Shown piece after piece: positions 9,086 through 19,058 of a stretch of DNA of 64,000 bases (positions within the stretch are counted from its first letter, which is position 1; the number at the start of each line of letters is the position of its first letter). The stretch comes from Paenibacillus glycanilyticus NBRC 16618 (GTDB taxonomy: Bacteria > Bacillota > Bacilli > Paenibacillales > Paenibacillaceae): contig NZ_BILY01000008.1 of NCBI RefSeq assembly GCF_004000805.1, forward strand, positions 62,001 through 126,000, given 5' to 3'. The notes beneath the pieces are model-generated. The model searched no databases, was not told where the DNA came from, and saw only the letters and a list, made by a program, of their open reading frames with translations. Position numbers and translations under genes: made by a program.

Positions 9086-10690
9086 TTACCCGTTGCCATA
9101 TTGATTCCTGTACTCCGATGGCCCGATGCCGGCGTACTTCTTGAATATCTTCGCAAAATGCGAAAAATTCGTGTATCCGACAGAAGCAGCGATGGTGCTG
9201 ATGGGAACCGAGGTTTGGGACAGCATTTCTTTCGCTGCCCGTATTCTTTCCAGCAGAATATAATCCGAAACCGAATGGCCGGTCTCCTTCTTGAACATGC
9301 GGGACAAATAATCGGGATTCAAGAATACCTGCTCTGCAATGGTCTCGCGCGACAAGTCCTGATCCATATTGATTGCGATGTATCGTCTTACTGTCTCAAC
9401 CACCGAGTCGCTTTCCTTGACGGCCTCCGCTTGATGCATAGCCTTATTCACCGCGTAATGCACCCAAGCCAGCATATCCGTGACGGACCTGTCTGCCGAA
9501 TCGGACAACCTCTGTGACTCCTGATCGCCAAACAATTGATGCGCCTGCACTCCTCTGGCATGCAAAAAGGAATATAAGCCTTGCAGGAAGTCCTGATGAA
9601 AGCGATGAAGATTATCCGCATTCATCTCTTGCTTACAAACAAGCTCGTCAATCAGCTTGCAGGCTTCTTGTATGACATCTTCTTTTTTTCCGTTCTTGAG
9701 CAGGAAGGACAAGCTGCTCAGACTTGGAATCAGCCCCGGCGGGGCAGCGGAGGTTTTAAAGAAGCCGTAAGGGAACACCTGATTATGGAAAGCTACATTA
9801 TTACGGTCACTCAATCGCTGTTTTCCCACCATATCCGCAATCTCGAACGTCTTTGCAGGCTGCCCGAGATAACAGGATATTTCGCAATAAAAATAACGAT
9901 TGCAGCAATCGATATACTCCCGGCAAGCTTGCATGAGACGTTCTTCATCCCATTCCGCAGCTTGATTACCGGCCAATATGATTAGAAGCTCTCCTCGTTC
10001 TAAGGGAAAGCATATACCGTTCCCATGGTTTCCGATGATCATTTCCTCGGCTGAATTTTTGAGCGCATACTCCATAATTTTTTCGTCCCTGCGTTTCAGC
10101 TCTTTTTTCCATCGCTGTACGGTTATGAGAACAGGCAAGAACATCGAGTTTTCTCCGATGGGAAGATGCTGAAGCTCAACCTGCCTGCGAATAGCATCGG
10201 GATGACTAGGTATGGACTGATGGATGAGATCAAGCCAGAATCGCTCGATAATCAAGGAATGATGGCTTAACCATAACTGATGAAATTCACTATTTCTGCT
10301 CATTTCGCTATTCCGGTCGATTACCCCTTGAGCTTTACGGATCGCTGCCTCCAAATCGTCTACTAGAACGGGCTTCAGAAGATAATCGACGCTTCCCAGT
10401 TGCATGGCTTCCTTCGCATATTTAAAATCAGCATGACTCGTCAGAAATATCGTCGCAGTATTCGGATACTCCTCCCGAACCCAGGATAGCAGCTCGAGGC
10501 CGCTCCCTTGCGGCATCTCGATATCGCAAAGCAAGATGTCGACAGCTTCTTCGCTGAACACCTGCTTCGCCTGTTTCATGCTATAGGCTGTGAACAGCTT
10601 TGAGATTCCCAGCTTGTCTAAAGCAAGGTCAGATTTTACGCCTTCGATCGCATGAATTTCATCATCAACAAGGAGAAGTTGATAGCTCAT
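9086..10690 (-). CDS. YesN-type response regulator, probable regulator of locus I
   Basis: About 534 aa. The receiver domain has D9-D10-E11, phospho-acceptor D56 in CDIEMP, and lysine in YLLKPV. A middle domain of about 290 residues follows. The C-terminal AraC double helix-turn-helix has NPDYLSRMFKKETG and VGYTNFSHFAKIFKKY. The ATG at 10690 has GGAGGG 5 nt upstream and is preferred over a longer frame starting at 10759. It overlaps the kinase gene by 26 bp, so the two are a coupled pair. It is the likely binder of the 23-bp direct repeats found before three transcription units of this locus, and it lies between two of them. That assignment is inferred from position. Confidence 0.92.
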   Translation of the reverse strand: MSYQLLLVDDEIHAIEGVKSDLALDKLGISKLFTAYSMKQAKQVFSEEAVDILLCDIEMPQGSGLELLSWVREEYPNTATIFLTSHADFKYAKEAMQLGSVDYLLKPVLVDDLEAAIRKAQGVIDRNSEMSRNSEFHQLWLSHHSLIIERFWLDLIHQSIPSHPDAIRRQVELQHLPIGENSMFLPVLITVQRWKKELKRRDEKIMEYALKNSAEEMIIGNHGNGICFPLERGELLIILAGNQAAEWDEERLMQACREYIDCCNRYFYCEISCYLGQPAKTFEIADMVGKQRLSDRNNVAFHNQVFPYGFFKTSAAPPGLIPSLSSLSFLLKNGKKEDVIQEACKLIDELVCKQEMNADNLHRFHQDFLQGLYSFLHARGVQAHQLFGDQESQRLSDSADRSVTDMLAWVHYAVNKAMHQAEAVKESDSVVETVRRYIAINMDQDLSRETIAEQVFLNPDYLSRMFKKETGHSVSDYILLERIRAAKEMLSQTSVPISTIAASVGYTNFSHFAKIFKKYAGIGPSEYRNQYGNG

Positions 10691-12443
10691 TGGTACCCTC
10701 CAGTTCCGCATCCGTTGGCAAGAGAATTTCGATGACAGCTCCGCCCGAATCCTTGTCATTCGAATAGCTAACGGTTACTTCATTGTTATACATCAGCCTT
10801 AACCTTCGCTGGACATTCCAAATTCCGGTATGCTCCCCTTGCCCGTTCTCAACGCTTCTGCCGGCTTGCAGCTCCTCTAGAACCTCTTGATTAAACCCGG
10901 GTCCGGTGTCTGCTATACGAATTCGGATATGGGAACCGCTGTCTTCATCGTCAAACCGAATCGTAACCGTAATATCCAAACGATCCTCCATGGTAACGGC
11001 GTGTTTAATTGAATTCTCGACAAAAGATTGTATAACGAGCGGCGGTATAGGCACATCCGATAAATATTCCGGCGAGTTAATGCTCCACTTCAGCCGATCC
11101 GGGAAACGCAGATTCTGAATGCGAAGGTAATTGCGGGTATGCTCGAGCTCGTCCTTCAGCTTAACAAGCGACGTATTGCTCCTGAACATAAAGCGGAAAT
11201 AACGAATCAAAGACATGGTCATTTCTAGTACCAGCTCATAATTTTTGACCTTGGCCAAGTTGTAGACGATATTCAAAGCATTCAAGAAGAAATGAGGATT
11301 GACCTGAAGCTGAAGCCGCTGCAATTCCTCACGCTGTTTATTCAATTGTTCTTCGTATACGTTAACGCGAAGCTCTTCAATCTCCGTCATCATGGAGTTA
11401 AACGATTCTCCCAGCTGTTTAAATTCGTCGGAGGAATCCTCAAGAGACACCCGGCTTCCCCAATTGCCTATTCTTACTTTTTTCATCGTAAGAAGCAGCC
11501 GGTTCATTGGAACAAAGATGGACTTTCTAATAAAGTAAAATCCTAAAGGCACAAACAATAAGGAAGCTGTCGTAATGAACCATACAATGGACTGCAGATA
11601 AGGAAGATTGGCTAATATATGCTGATCGGGAATAAGGGCGAGCAGATTAAACTCCCCTTTGGTTGAAGGAGCGCCTATAACAAGAAACTTCTTGTTGGAA
11701 CCGGTCAAATAGTACCCGCTTTTCTCTTTATTTAAATCAATGTCATATTGGTTTACTAGATTCGAATCCGTAATGGGCTTGCCTTGTTTATTGGTTAGAA
11801 GCACTCCCCCTCCCTCTCCAATCTTGAGTGAGTGAAGCGGACTTAACAGCTGATCATTCTTCACCCAGCTGCCCATATAAACATTCTCAACCTTGACGAT
11901 AGTGATCAAATAATCCTCTTGTCCAATCCGGTAATATTGCCACCTTTTTTTCGGAGGAATTTCCGCAACTTTCCCCGATTGAATTAACCCAACAACGTAG
12001 TTGTGAACGAGGTCCTTTTCCTCATAGGAAAGATTCCTTTGGGATACATCCATATATTCATCCCGATCTCCGACATAGACAAAAAAAGAACCTAACGACG
12101 GAAATAGGGAAATATCTTTAATGAGCTTGTTATATAGATAAACCTTCGAGCTATAGTAGTCCGATTCGGTAGAAGCGTAACCAAGCGAAATTAAATCATA
12201 ATTTCCAATACTGGTCATGGTATTCATATACGACTCTATATCGCCTAGGCCATCGTCGATCTGGTTCATATAGAGCGTCAGCATATTATTATAAGAATCA
12301 GCGACTTGTCCGCGGACAACCTTAATCGCATAGAAGTTATTGTATAGCAGCATACCCACAAGCGGGATGGTCATGAACAACACGCTTAGGATCAACTTAA
12401 CCCGCAATGAGCTATGCCAGGGAAACCGCTTGTGAATGTTCAT
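10665..12443 (-). CDS. YesM-type sensor histidine kinase of locus I
   Basis: 592 aa. The first transmembrane helix is near residues 15-38 and the second near 281-305, with an extracellular sensor region between them. A HAMP domain (RIGNWGSRVSLED) follows. The phospho-acceptor histidine in QVNPHFFLNALN is at about 384, then the N-box VIQSFVENSIKHAV and the ATP-lid DTGPGF. GGAGGAG lies 8 nt before the ATG. The gene is followed with a 26-bp overlap by its response regulator. The local enzymes suggest it senses a glycan carrying glucuronate, rhamnose or xylose. That is inference from context only. Confidence 0.92.
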   Translation of the reverse strand: MNIHKRFPWHSSLRVKLILSVLFMTIPLVGMLLYNNFYAIKVVRGQVADSYNNMLTLYMNQIDDGLGDIESYMNTMTSIGNYDLISLGYASTESDYYSSKVYLYNKLIKDISLFPSLGSFFVYVGDRDEYMDVSQRNLSYEEKDLVHNYVVGLIQSGKVAEIPPKKRWQYYRIGQEDYLITIVKVENVYMGSWVKNDQLLSPLHSLKIGEGGGVLLTNKQGKPITDSNLVNQYDIDLNKEKSGYYLTGSNKKFLVIGAPSTKGEFNLLALIPDQHILANLPYLQSIVWFITTASLLFVPLGFYFIRKSIFVPMNRLLLTMKKVRIGNWGSRVSLEDSSDEFKQLGESFNSMMTEIEELRVNVYEEQLNKQREELQRLQLQVNPHFFLNALNIVYNLAKVKNYELVLEMTMSLIRYFRFMFRSNTSLVKLKDELEHTRNYLRIQNLRFPDRLKWSINSPEYLSDVPIPPLVIQSFVENSIKHAVTMEDRLDITVTIRFDDEDSGSHIRIRIADTGPGFNQEVLEELQAGRSVENGQGEHTGIWNVQRRLRLMYNNEVTVSYSNDKDSGGAVIEILLPTDAELEGTNELSTSPC

Positions 12444-12521
12444 GATCTATACTCCTCCGATTGTCTCATAGATAGGCTGCCATTATGCTTCATCTTCTCA
12501 TAGAAGAGAAGAAAGTCCAAG

Positions 12522-12547
12522 CGCCACAACCCATGGCGGGCGTGGCG
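12522..12547. other. Hairpin between GH1 and sensor kinase genes
   Basis: CGCCAC (12522-12527) pairs with GTGGCG (12542-12547) around a 14-nt loop. No T tract follows on the minus strand, so it is more likely a processing or attenuation hairpin than a full terminator. A second small hairpin (CTTCTC/GAGAAG) lies just downstream. The rest of the 135-bp gap holds no evident operator of the locus I type. Confidence 0.35.
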
Positions 12548-12578
12548 TTTAGACTAGATTCTAGTTATAGAATAGACG

Positions 12579-13853
12579 TTATACGATCAGTTCATTTGTC
12601 CTGGCGATATTCCCGTAATGAATAGCGCTTGGCTTTGGCAAACGTTCCTGTGTCGAGCGGTCTACCGCGATGAGCCCAAAACGCTTAGAGAAGCCTAATT
12701 GCCATTCAAAATTATCAATCAGCGACCAATGCATATACCCCTTTACTGGGATTTCATCCGTTACACAGGCATATACGCCCTCCAAGGCCCGGTTGATATA
12801 AGCTTTCCGCCGTTCATCGTTATCCGTAGCAATGCCGTTCTCCGTAATGATAATGGGTTTATTCGTAGCTTTGAATACATACCGGACAACGGCCTCCAGA
12901 CCCTCCGGATAAAATTCGTTGCCCATCTGCGTTTTCTCTGCCCCCTCCGGAGGCGCGAGATACCCTTCTGGTCCGTAAATCGCTCGTGTATAATTTTGTA
13001 ATCCAAAGAAATCATCTTCCTCGAAATAAGGAAGGAATTGCAGAAATTCTTCATGCAATGCATTTGCCGCGTTCTCTTCACCGCCGGGCTGAGCTTGAAT
13101 GTCATACAGTGACATGGTTATCCCGATTTGAGTATGCGGACTTACCCGGCGTATAGCAGCTCTTGCCTCGACATGAGCCCGGAAAATGTTTGCTAACCCC
13201 GCTTCCGTTCGAGCCATTAAGAAGCTATGAACTTCTTGAGCAGGCAAGCCAAAGGCTTTTGTTAATTCTGCGTTGTAAGTTTCCATCTTGGCCATGAATT
13301 GTGTATTGATGCCTACCTGCGCATTGGCGCTGGATTGATATCTTTTCATGATTTTTGCAATGCCAATGGAGATATTGGCCTCGTTAATGGTACAAACATA
13401 AGGGATATGCTCCCCTAGTTCCCCCATAACCCGTTCGCAATAGCGGGCGAATCGCGCCGGCGTATCCGGCGATTCCCATCCTCCGGCACGAATCAGCCAT
13501 TGCGGAGAGGTAAAGTGATGCAGAGTAACGATCGGCATTATCCCATGCTCTGAGCAAGCAGCCAAGACGTCACGGTAATGCATGATTGCCGCCTCATTAA
13601 AAACTCCCTCCTCCGGTTCAATCCTGGCCCACTCAATGGAGAAACGGTAAGCGTTTAATCCGAGCTTTGCCAGCAGTGCAATGTCATCCCGATAGAGACG
13701 GTAATGATCAACTGCATCGCCTGATTTTTCGTTAAATGTAGATCCTTCCAAATGCTCCATCAACCAAAAATCGGAATTCGTATTATTGCCCTCTACTTGA
13801 TGAGCCGCTGTCGAGGCACCCCAATAAAAGTTTTCAGGAAATTGAAGTTTCAT
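12579..13853 (-). CDS. Beta-glycosidase, GH1
   Basis: 424 aa, a little shorter than typical GH1 enzymes (about 450). The family N-terminus FPENFYWGASTAAHQVEG is present. The acid/base glutamate is E158 in TINEAN (Ala replaces the usual Pro of NEP). The nucleophile is E338 in IITENGIA. WSLIDNFEWQLGFSKRFGL matches the aglycone-site segment near the C-terminus. The usual product is beta-glucosidase, beta-galactosidase or a broad beta-glycosidase; the exact sugar cannot be fixed here, and no 6-phospho specificity is assumed. No signal peptide is seen. It lies 17 nt after the binding-protein gene and shares its promoter, so it probably cuts the imported ligand. Confidence 0.92.
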   Translation of the reverse strand: MKLQFPENFYWGASTAAHQVEGNNTNSDFWLMEHLEGSTFNEKSGDAVDHYRLYRDDIALLAKLGLNAYRFSIEWARIEPEEGVFNEAAIMHYRDVLAACSEHGIMPIVTLHHFTSPQWLIRAGGWESPDTPARFARYCERVMGELGEHIPYVCTINEANISIGIAKIMKRYQSSANAQVGINTQFMAKMETYNAELTKAFGLPAQEVHSFLMARTEAGLANIFRAHVEARAAIRRVSPHTQIGITMSLYDIQAQPGGEENAANALHEEFLQFLPYFEEDDFFGLQNYTRAIYGPEGYLAPPEGAEKTQMGNEFYPEGLEAVVRYVFKATNKPIIITENGIATDNDERRKAYINRALEGVYACVTDEIPVKGYMHWSLIDNFEWQLGFSKRFGLIAVDRSTQERLPKPSAIHYGNIARTNELIV

Positions 13854-13870
13854 CTTGTACCTCCGTTAAA

Positions 13871-15436
13871 TTATTGATTTGAAGCCGCCCATGCATCCAG
13901 TTGCTTTTGTTTCTCGGCGATAACTTTTTCAATTCCTGCTGTCTTCAGCTTTGCAATAAACTCAGGCAGTTTATCTTGGGAATCTACCGTTCCCGTCTCG
14001 AGCACCTTCCGGTATTGGTCCATCACGTTATTCAGCGCCGTAATCTCGTTTTTAACAGGCTCCGTGTTGAACACAAATCCCAATGCTTTGGACTTCTTGG
14101 CCGATGCATTGTATTCTTTCACAAGATTTCCGATGTTCGGATCGTCATTTATTGAGGCATAAGCTGCATAGGGATTGCCCGCTACCCAGTTCTGCATGGT
14201 GTAACCAACGTTGGAAGCATTAATGCCTTCCGGATAATCAGCCTGATTGTCTCCAACTTTCACATAATGTTTGCCTTCAATGCCCCAGACCAATAAATTC
14301 GCGACTTCCGGATCTGTATACATCAGATTAATCAGCATCATAGCGCGCTCCGGATTCTCGGACTGCTGGGCAATCGTCCATAATCCAAGCAGCAAATCAT
14401 TAGTCGTTGAGTATGCATCAGGCATCAGCTCGGCCATTACCATTTCCTTGCCTGTCAGTCGTTGATCTGCGGCCAAGATGCCTGGTTTGCCCATAGCAAT
14501 GTAAGAGAAAGCTTTGTCCGCTTTCATAAGATCCGTGACGGTCGTTTGCGTGGTTGCGGCATCCTTGTTTATATAGCCAGCCTTGTACCAGCCCCGAACC
14601 AGGTTCAATAAATCTGCGTATTCTTGCGATTCGTAGAGATTGACTACCTTTAATCCGTTATCAAAACCAGGCAGTACGCCAAAGCCGTCCCCAAGCCGGT
14701 CATAATTTCTCATGTATTCGACGGGAGTAGTAAGACCTGCCGCCAATGGGGAAACTCCAGGTTCTTTTTCTTTGATTGTTTTAAATACAGCGTCCAGGTC
14801 GGCTACGGATTTTATGGAAGAAATATCGATATTATATTTCTCTACCAGGTCTTTCCTCATAAAGATTGCCGTCTTGCTGGAAAACGGATTGTTAATCGGT
14901 ACCCCATACGTCTTTCCGTTGATCATGGCACCTTTCATGTAATCCGCGCCTATAACGTCTGCTGCACCCTGGCCATATTTTCCTATCAGTTCGTCTATCG
15001 GCAATACTTTGCCGGTTGTTGCCATGCTGGAGTAGAAACCGCCGGCACCAAAGGCGAAGGCCAAATCCAGCTTCTCGCCGCTGGACATCATCAGGTTCAT
15101 CTGCTGACCGTAAGCACCAATGCTGATAGGGAGGATTTTCACCGTCGTGTTAATTTTCGCTTGCGTAATTTTGTTAAGCTCCGCTTCAACGGCCTGCATA
15201 TCAGGCGGCATCGCTCCGAATATCGGCAGTGCCATCGTAAGCTCGTAAGGCTTCTTTATCGCTTCTTGAAACGCGGCATTGGGATCTTCTGCCGTTTGAC
15301 CTGTGCTTTGCGAAGGTTCTGTTGAAGAATTGCCGTTGCTTGTGCTGCTGTTGTTGTTTGAGGAACAAGCGGCTAGCATGATCGTAATTAGACCCGCGAC
15401 TAGCATTAGGCTGACATACTTCATTTTCCCTTTCAT
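13871..15436 (-). CDS. Lipoprotein sugar-binding protein, LplA/DUF3502 type
   Basis: 521 aa. Type II signal peptide with lipobox LAAC, Cys24 being the lipid anchor. A serine/asparagine linker follows, then an extracellular solute-binding fold of the large LplA class. The C-terminal ~100 residues match the DUF3502 pattern (ALGFVFNTEPVKNE near the middle, AGIEKVIAEKQKQLDAW near the end). It should deliver an oligosaccharide to the permease pair at 17155-19021. GGGGGG lies 7 nt before the ATG. It is transcribed from its own promoter (15474-15538) behind the GH43 gene, which would let the binding protein be made in excess over the permeases. Confidence 0.92.
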   Translation of the reverse strand: MKGKMKYVSLMLVAGLITIMLAACSSNNNSSTSNGNSSTEPSQSTGQTAEDPNAAFQEAIKKPYELTMALPIFGAMPPDMQAVEAELNKITQAKINTTVKILPISIGAYGQQMNLMMSSGEKLDLAFAFGAGGFYSSMATTGKVLPIDELIGKYGQGAADVIGADYMKGAMINGKTYGVPINNPFSSKTAIFMRKDLVEKYNIDISSIKSVADLDAVFKTIKEKEPGVSPLAAGLTTPVEYMRNYDRLGDGFGVLPGFDNGLKVVNLYESQEYADLLNLVRGWYKAGYINKDAATTQTTVTDLMKADKAFSYIAMGKPGILAADQRLTGKEMVMAELMPDAYSTTNDLLLGLWTIAQQSENPERAMMLINLMYTDPEVANLLVWGIEGKHYVKVGDNQADYPEGINASNVGYTMQNWVAGNPYAAYASINDDPNIGNLVKEYNASAKKSKALGFVFNTEPVKNEITALNNVMDQYRKVLETGTVDSQDKLPEFIAKLKTAGIEKVIAEKQKQLDAWAASNQ

Positions 15437-15473
15437 GTTCTTCCCCCCGTAGGTTTGTTTAACTTACATCTCT

Positions 15474-15538
15474 ACTATATCTTTCGTCTTTCTTCTCCAC
15501 TAACACTTTGCCGACCACTTCGGTAACGCTTTCACGAC
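15474..15538 (-). promoter_or_regulatory. Direct-repeat activator site and -10 of the binding-protein operon (site C)
   Basis: On the minus strand GTCG occurs at 15538-15535 and again 23 bp on at 15515-15512. The proximal copy continues as GTCG-N7-GTTAGT, ending at 15499. Nineteen nt later is the -10 TATAGT (15479-15474). The distance from GTTAGT to the ATG is 63 nt, identical to site A. It begins about 10 nt after the GH43 stop codon. Confidence 0.78.
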
Positions 15539-15547
15539 TTCCGCATG

Positions 15548-17134
15548 TCAGCCGCCTGATGATGCGGATTCGGCCATTAAGGCATATAGATTAACAGGTT
15601 TATCCTCCATCGGACAATAGTCAAAGTAGTCAAACCGGGCTGGCGTTAATGAAGCCTTTCCGTTTCCTGTCGCATACATCGCTAGATATACACCGGTAAA
15701 TCCGCCGGCGACTTCCGTCGTAAGAAACATGGTTTCACCTTTACCCAGCGGAAGAGAGTTTTCATCTTCCCCTTTGTATGTGAAATAGTAGAACCTTTCA
15801 TCCGCCTTAATGCCTAAGACGATACTGGGCTCATTATACTCTGCTTCCGCCTCTACTTGCACCATACTTCCTATACGACGGCGAAGCAGGATAACCGATC
15901 TCCCGTTCCGGATCGTTCTTGCTATCTCGTAATGAAAGTGTTCGTTCATAAATACGGTAAGTCCAGCTTCCTCCCCTTCCTCCAAGGGCAGGAATTCCAA
16001 CCGTGCTTCGATCTCGCAGTTCTTATGCTGCTGTCTGCGTCCCAGGAATGCCGGCGACTCCTTGTCATTTAAGGAAGCTGCTTGTCCTCTCAGCGTTAGT
16101 GAGCCGGGACGTTCTGTCAACGACCAGGAACCGGGAACAGGATTACGATAGAAATTCCATGCGGCAGATAAGGTTCCGGAATTAAAATCCTCCCGATAAT
16201 CCAGCTCCAGCGGCTCGTCTAGGGATAGTCCCATGGCCTCATGCTCGACTTCCGCAAACCCGTTATTTCCAAATACAGGCCAGCCGTCTTCATTCCAATA
16301 GACAGGTACCAGATTCGTCTCGCGTCCCAAATGGTGACGCTTTGAATTCCCGATTGGACGAACTCCCAGAAACACAGACCACCAGCTTCCGTCCACAGCT
16401 TGTACGAGATCTGCGTGCCCTGTCGCTTGAATAGGTCTAGAGGTGCTGCGATTCGAGAGAACCGGATTATTAGGATTACTATCAAATGGACCGAATGGGG
16501 ACGTACTCCGCGCAATCGTCACCATATGTCCATATTGCGTACCCCCTTCGGCAGCCAGTAAATAGTACAGCCCGTTTACCTTATACAAATGCGGACCTTC
16601 CGGGTCGCTTCCTCCGGTACCTTCCCAAATCAATTGCCTGCCGCTCAACGGCAGCCCCGAATCGATATCCAGTTCAGCCTGATAAAGCCCGCCGCGTTCC
16701 CCTTGATGATTCGAAGTACCCGTAATATACACTTTGCCGTCATCGTCAAAAAACAACGATGGATCCACCCCGCCCCATCCTTCAATGTAGACCGGTTCGG
16801 ACCATGGGCCTTCAGGTCGCTCCGCCCAGACAAAAAAGGATTTATATAACGTTATATTTGTTGTAATCATATAAAACCGGCCATTGTTAAACCGGATGGT
16901 AGGCGCAAAAATCCCTTGAGACCATCCGGGAGGAATTTGTCTGTCCAGCGGAAGCTGGCTTTCCCGGGTTAACACATGTCCCAGCTGTCGCCAATTCACC
17001 AAGTCTTTGCTGTGAAAGATCGGCACGCCGGGAAAATATTCAAACGAGCTTGTTACCAGATAATAGTCTTCTCCAACCCGGCATACGCTTGGATCGGGAT
17101 GAAATCCCGGAATAATCGGATTTTTATAGTTCAT
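15548..17134 (-). CDS. GH43 beta-xylosidase/alpha-L-arabinofuranosidase
   Basis: 528 aa. An N-terminal five-bladed propeller has the family opening NPIIPGFHPDPS. The catalytic triad reads D14 (base), D124 (VDPSLFF) and E179 (DPEGPH), close to the spacing of known GH43 xylosidases. The C-terminal ~200 residues form the beta-sandwich found in subfamily 11/12-type xylosidases, ending in VAGGFTGVYLAMYATGNG. There is no signal peptide. It lies 20 nt after the second permease gene, so it is co-transcribed with the importer. Xylose and arabinose specificity cannot be separated by reading alone. The second GH43 gene (58871-60391) is a clear paralog. Confidence 0.92.
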   Translation of the reverse strand: MNYKNPIIPGFHPDPSVCRVGEDYYLVTSSFEYFPGVPIFHSKDLVNWRQLGHVLTRESQLPLDRQIPPGWSQGIFAPTIRFNNGRFYMITTNITLYKSFFVWAERPEGPWSEPVYIEGWGGVDPSLFFDDDGKVYITGTSNHQGERGGLYQAELDIDSGLPLSGRQLIWEGTGGSDPEGPHLYKVNGLYYLLAAEGGTQYGHMVTIARSTSPFGPFDSNPNNPVLSNRSTSRPIQATGHADLVQAVDGSWWSVFLGVRPIGNSKRHHLGRETNLVPVYWNEDGWPVFGNNGFAEVEHEAMGLSLDEPLELDYREDFNSGTLSAAWNFYRNPVPGSWSLTERPGSLTLRGQAASLNDKESPAFLGRRQQHKNCEIEARLEFLPLEEGEEAGLTVFMNEHFHYEIARTIRNGRSVILLRRRIGSMVQVEAEAEYNEPSIVLGIKADERFYYFTYKGEDENSLPLGKGETMFLTTEVAGGFTGVYLAMYATGNGKASLTPARFDYFDYCPMEDKPVNLYALMAESASSGG

Positions 17135-17154
17135 GGTTATGCCCCCTCATCGTA

Positions 17155-18039
17155 TCACCCTTTTACCGCGCCAATCATAATGCCTTTCACAAAGTACTGT
17201 TGGAAGAACGGATACGCGATCAGGATTGGTAATGCTCCGATAACCGCCATCGCCATTTTCACCGAATCCGTAGGCATTTTTTGCAAGGCGTCGCCTGAGC
17301 TGGAAGCCATGTTGCTCTGTAGAAACTGAATGTCCTGCATGATCCGGTTAAGCAGGTTCTGAACACTGAACAGGTCCGGATTCGTAATGTAGACCATACC
17401 GTTCTGCCAATCATTCCAGTACATGATTGCCGTGAACATACCGATTGTCGCAAGTACAGGTGTGGAAAGCGGAGCAACGATAGACCATAAGGTCCGATAT
17501 TCGCTTGCCCCGTCCATCTGTGCCGATTCGATCAAGGCAGGAGGAATAGTGGTCTTAAAGAACGTCCTCATCATCATAATGTAATAACCGTTAGTGAGCA
17601 GCCCCGGCAGAATCAAAGCCCAAATGCTGTTCTTGATGTGAAAAATTTGAGTATACACCAGATAAGACGGCACTAATCCTCCGTGAAACAGCATCGTGAA
17701 AAAGATAAGAAACATAATTAAATTACGATGAGGCGTTACGCTTCTAGAGAGCGGATACGCCAGAAGGGTTGAAACAGCCAGCCCCAGCACCGTTCCGACC
17801 ACCGTAACAAAGACGGTAACGCCATAGGAACGTCCAATTTCTGCCCCTCTTGAAATCAGATAATCATAAGCATCCGTGCTAAAAACTTGGGGAATAAACG
17901 AATAACCATGGGCCACAATCGTATCCTGATCTGTAAAGGATGCGGAGATAAGCAGCACAAAAGGAACAAGACAAGCTGCCGCGAACAGGAACATCGTAAT
18001 ATGGCTAAACCAGCTTAAACTTCTGCTTTCCTTCAACAT
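17155..18039 (-). CDS. ABC sugar permease, LplC/YtcP type
   Basis: 294 aa with six predicted membrane helices. The EAA loop that contacts the ATPase is IESAQMDGASEYRTLWSIV. The C-terminus YFVKGIMIGAVKG is the signature ending of this permease class. It pairs with the permease 10 nt upstream to form the channel for the binding protein at 13871-15436. No ATPase gene is nearby. Confidence 0.92.
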   Translation of the reverse strand: MLKESRSLSWFSHITMFLFAAACLVPFVLLISASFTDQDTIVAHGYSFIPQVFSTDAYDYLISRGAEIGRSYGVTVFVTVVGTVLGLAVSTLLAYPLSRSVTPHRNLIMFLIFFTMLFHGGLVPSYLVYTQIFHIKNSIWALILPGLLTNGYYIMMMRTFFKTTIPPALIESAQMDGASEYRTLWSIVAPLSTPVLATIGMFTAIMYWNDWQNGMVYITNPDLFSVQNLLNRIMQDIQFLQSNMASSSGDALQKMPTDSVKMAMAVIGALPILIAYPFFQQYFVKGIMIGAVKG

Positions 18040-18049
18040 AACCGCCTCC

Positions 18050-19021
18050 TTAGAACAATGCGTTGTCTTTGCTGTATCGTCTTACTGCGTAGTTCGCTAG
18101 AATAACCAGTACGAAACCAACGATAGATTGATAAACACCTGCTGCCGTAGACATTCCGATATCCCCGGAGCCTGTTAGTCCTCGGAATACATAAGTGTCA
18201 ATGGTGGACGTTGTCTCGAACAAGGATCCCGAGTTAAGCGGTACTTGATAGAACAGACCGAAATCGGAATAGAAGATACGTCCGACATTCAGCAGCGTAA
18301 GCATAACGATGACGGGCGTCAGCATAGGCAGGGTAATCTGGGTAATTTGTTTCCAGCGGCTTGCCCCGTCTAATCTCGCAGCCTCGTAATATTCCTCGTC
18401 AATGCCAACCAATGCCGCGAAGAACACGATGCTGGAATAACCGACGCTTTTCCAGAAGTACACGAGAGTCAGAATTACCGGCCAGTATTCCGCCTCTGTA
18501 TACCACGATATTCCTTCTTCGATTCCTAACCATGGCAGAAGTGTCCGGTTAATAAACCCGGTTTCCGAGCTTAACATCGCAAAGACCAGATAGCTGACGA
18601 TAACCATTGAAATCAGATGGGGCAGCGTAATAATAGCCTGATAGGTTTTCAAGATCCCCTTCTTCTTAATCTCGTTCAGCAGAATGGCAGTCGCTAGAGA
18701 CAACACGGTACCAAACGCAATGAATACGACATTATAGAGAATCGTATTTCTAGTAATGATATAAGCGTCCGAGGTTTTGAAGAGGTATTCGAAATTTGAA
18801 AGCCCTACCCAATCGCTATGCAGAATACCTTTCGCGAAATTAACGTCCTTGAATGCGATTACGATTCCCAGCATCGGAAGATAGTTATTGAACAGCACAT
18901 ACAATAGCCCGGGGACCATCATGATCAATAACGGGGCATACCTCCGATAATACGTTCTCTTTCTTTTCCCTTTAGGCACGGCTTGCACAGCGGTAACTGT
19001 TGCGGATTGTTCCATAGCCAA
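18050..19021 (-). CDS. ABC sugar permease, LplB type
   Basis: 323 aa. A basic cytoplasmic N-terminus (KGKRKRTYYRRY) is followed by six membrane helices. The EAA loop is YEAARLDGASRWKQITQI. It is the first gene of the permease-permease-GH43 operon and lies behind the direct-repeat promoter at 19059-19123. It forms a heterodimer with the LplC-type permease. Confidence 0.92.
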   Translation of the reverse strand: MAMEQSATVTAVQAVPKGKRKRTYYRRYAPLLIMMVPGLLYVLFNNYLPMLGIVIAFKDVNFAKGILHSDWVGLSNFEYLFKTSDAYIITRNTILYNVVFIAFGTVLSLATAILLNEIKKKGILKTYQAIITLPHLISMVIVSYLVFAMLSSETGFINRTLLPWLGIEEGISWYTEAEYWPVILTLVYFWKSVGYSSIVFFAALVGIDEEYYEAARLDGASRWKQITQITLPMLTPVIVMLTLLNVGRIFYSDFGLFYQVPLNSGSLFETTSTIDTYVFRGLTGSGDIGMSTAAGVYQSIVGFVLVILANYAVRRYSKDNALF

Positions 19022-19058
19022 AATCCCTTCCCTCTATTCTTTACTGTGACCTAACCTC

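Noticed and set aside
15440..15473. cre-like TGTAAG stretch after the -10 of site C
   Set aside because: It lacks the central CG and the right half of the consensus, so it was not counted as a cre site.
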